Under the pieces are notes generated by a model. That model saw nothing but the letters and a program-made list of their open reading frames with translations. It did no database searches and was not told where the DNA came from. The translations under genes and the position numbers were made by a program. A DNA stretch of 7,782 nucleotides from Thermoanaerobaculaceae bacterium (GTDB lineage Bacteria > Acidobacteriota > Thermoanaerobaculia > Thermoanaerobaculales > Thermoanaerobaculaceae): NCBI GenBank assembly GCA_022865555.1, contig JALHTD010000100.1, forward strand, positions 1 to 7,782, written 5' to 3'. This document shows, piece by piece, positions 6,879 through 7,782 of this stretch (positions are counted from its first letter, which is position 1; each line of letters opens with the position of its first letter).

Positions 6879-6887
6879 TGATATGCT
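6879..6887 (+). promoter_or_regulatory. Candidate extended -10 promoter element for the SDR gene
   Basis: TGATATGCT fits an extended -10 box (TG, one base, then TATGCT at 6882-6887) in a locally AT-richer patch, 52 nt before the SDR start codon. No good -35 hexamer stands 16-18 nt upstream, which is tolerable for extended -10 promoters but weakens the call. A transcript would start near 6894 and include the 16-bp palindrome in its leader. Confidence 0.35.
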
Positions 6888-6907
6888 TTGGCGAACTCAC
6901 CACGGGG

Positions 6908-6923
6908 GCAGGTCGCGACCTGC
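6908..6923. promoter_or_regulatory. 16-bp perfect palindrome in the SDR leader (possible operator)
   Basis: GCAGGTCG is followed directly by CGACCTGC, giving a perfect palindrome. It sits between the candidate -10 at 6882-6887 and the ribosome-binding site AAGGGAG at 6927-6933. This is a classic place for a repressor operator, or for a leader hairpin near the Shine-Dalgarno. No regulator gene is visible in the window. Regulatory role is inference from position and symmetry. Confidence 0.5.
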
Positions 6924-6939
6924 AGAAAGGGAGCGGGCG

Positions 6940-7656
6940 ATGTTCGACTTCACCGGTCGGGTGGCGCTCGTCACCGGCGCAGGGGGTAACCTCGGCCGCG
7001 CCGTCGCCGATGCGTTCCGTGTGTCCGGTGCGAAGACCGTGCTGGTGGACCGTGACGGCAAGGGGCTGCAGAAGGTCTTCCCTGACCTGCGGGGCTCGTC
7101 GGATCACCTGCTTGCCGGGGACATCGACCTCATGTCTCCTGGCGGACTCGGCGGGGTCGCGGCCCAAGCGGTGGAGCGGTTCGGACGCATTGACATCCTG
7201 GTCAACACCGTCGGGGGCTTTCGGGCCGGTCAGCCGTTGCACGAGACCCCGATGGAAACGTGGGACCTCATGCTGGACCTCAACCTGAGGACCACCCTGG
7301 TGGCGGCGCGGGCGGTCATCCCGACCATGCTCGCGCAGCACTACGGCAAGATCATCACAATCGCGGCGCGCGCCGCGATCGTCGGCGCGGCCAACATGGC
7401 CGCCTACGCGGCGGCCAAGGCCGCGGTGCTGCGTCTGACGGAGAGCCTCTCGGCCGAGGTGAAGCACGCCGGGATCAACGTCAACTGCGTGCTCCCCGGC
7501 ACGCTCGACACCGCGCAGAACCGCCAGGAGCGTCCGGATGCCGACTTCTCCAAGTGGGTCACGCCGGAGGCGGTGGCGTGCGTGATCCTCTTCCTGGCGT
7601 CCGACGCGGCGCGGGCGGTTCACGGGGCGGCGGTCCCTGCGTACGGGCTGAGCTGA
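6940..7656 (+). CDS. SDR family NAD(P)-dependent oxidoreductase, catalytic Ser replaced by Ala
   Basis: A 238-residue classical-size short-chain dehydrogenase/reductase. The Rossmann motif TGAGGNLG is at 12-19. Asp37 at the end of the second strand suggests NAD(H) preference. NTVGG (89-93) replaces the usual NNAG, Asn115 is the likely catalytic Asn, and YAAAK gives Tyr156 and Lys160. The catalytic Ser usually lies 13 residues before the Tyr; here IAARAAI puts Ala143 there. The same Ala, as GAKAAL-like text, is what I recall from dihydropteridine reductase and related SDRs, so this is probably a family trait, not damage. The tail NCVLPGTLDTAQNR-DADFSKW-HGAAVPAYG matches that subgroup of bacterial SDRs. 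ATG 6940 has AAGGGAG six bases upstream. The frame stays open upstream to an ATG at 6808, but that start lies inside the palindrome and adds a non-SDR segment, so it was not used. The substrate is unknown. Confidence 0.92.
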   Translation: MFDFTGRVALVTGAGGNLGRAVADAFRVSGAKTVLVDRDGKGLQKVFPDLRGSSDHLLAGDIDLMSPGGLGGVAAQAVERFGRIDILVNTVGGFRAGQPLHETPMETWDLMLDLNLRTTLVAARAVIPTMLAQHYGKIITIAARAAIVGAANMAAYAAAKAAVLRLTESLSAEVKHAGINVNCVLPGTLDTAQNRQERPDADFSKWVTPEAVACVILFLASDAARAVHGAAVPAYGLS

Positions 7657-7757
7657 GCGCGCGGGAGCTCGAACTGAGCGCTGCGGTGCTCCGGGACCGC
7701 GCAGGGGTTGCATCTACCAGCAGGGCTTTCATCATGTGGCATCTGCGAGTGCTGGCC
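7657..7757. other. Intergenic stretch after the SDR gene
   Basis: No convincing gene is seen. A short inverted repeat, GCGGT (7683-7687) and ACCGC (7696-7700) with an 8-nt loop, could be a weak stem after the SDR gene, but no T-run follows and a terminator cannot be claimed. Confidence 0.4.
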
Positions 7758-7782
7758 CTAGAACTTGCCGCCGGAGCGGTTC
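7758..7782 (-). CDS. Possible C-terminal end of a minus-strand gene cut by the window edge
   Basis: Reading the minus strand from the window edge gives NRSGGKF followed by TAG (complement of 7758-7760). A Gly-rich tail ending in Phe would suit the C-terminus of an outer-membrane beta-barrel protein, where a terminal aromatic is the assembly signal. Only seven residues are visible, so the gene's existence is a guess; it would converge on the SDR gene. Confidence 0.25.

Noticed and set aside
6808..6939. Upstream ATG extension of the SDR gene
   Set aside because: The ATG lies in the centre of the 24-bp palindrome, has no suitable ribosome-binding site, and the extra 44 residues are not SDR-like. 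The ATG at 6940 has a good Shine-Dalgarno and starts right at the usual SDR N-terminus.
1..7782. CRISPR array, tRNA, rRNA, insertion sequence or phage genes
   Set aside because: No regularly spaced repeats, no transposase or integrase-like protein and no recognisable RNA gene were seen when reading both strands by eye.

Overview
The window is a GC-rich (roughly 70% by eye) bacterial chromosomal segment. Its coding density is high, with tight gene spacing and alternative start codons (GTG, TTG) at several genes. The lipoprotein signal, the TRAP transporter with an exported binding protein, and the TatT component point to a diderm bacterium. A deltaproteobacterial, acidobacterial or similar high-GC lineage would fit, but the sequence does not fix the taxonomy.

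Layout. Positions 2-4956 on the plus strand look like one operon: the 3' end of an Old Yellow Enzyme-type NADH:flavin oxidoreductase; a rhomboid protease with an N-terminal zinc ribbon; a TatT-type lipoprotein; a DctP-type TRAP substrate-binding protein; and a fused DctQ-DctM TRAP permease. Several junctions are 4-nt start/stop overlaps (ATGA, GTGA, TTGA), which suggests translational coupling. After a 69-nt gap holding an imperfect inverted repeat comes a multipass membrane protein (5026-6177) that looks like a GT-C glycosyltransferase-fold protein of unknown substrate. A nitroreductase on the minus strand (6203-6721) converges on it. The nitroreductase and a plus-strand SDR oxidoreductase (6940-7656) diverge from a 218-nt intergenic region with two perfect palindromes: a 24-bp one at 6797-6820 and a 16-bp one at 6908-6923 just before the SDR ribosome-binding site. 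The last ~125 nt hold no full gene. A short minus-strand reading frame at the right edge may be the C-terminus of a further gene.

How the genes work together. TatT, DctP and DctQM form a complete TRAP transporter of the TatT-associated (TPAT) type, a secondary transporter for uptake of a small molecule across the inner membrane. The binding protein has Phe where most DctP proteins carry the carboxylate-binding Arg, so the ligand may not be a simple organic acid. The SDR has Ala at the catalytic Ser position, as I recall for the dihydropteridine reductase-like group. I see no mobile element, CRISPR array, rRNA or tRNA. Nothing amounts to a clearly new multi-gene system; the best leads are the transporter variant, the palindromes and the unassigned GT-C-like protein.
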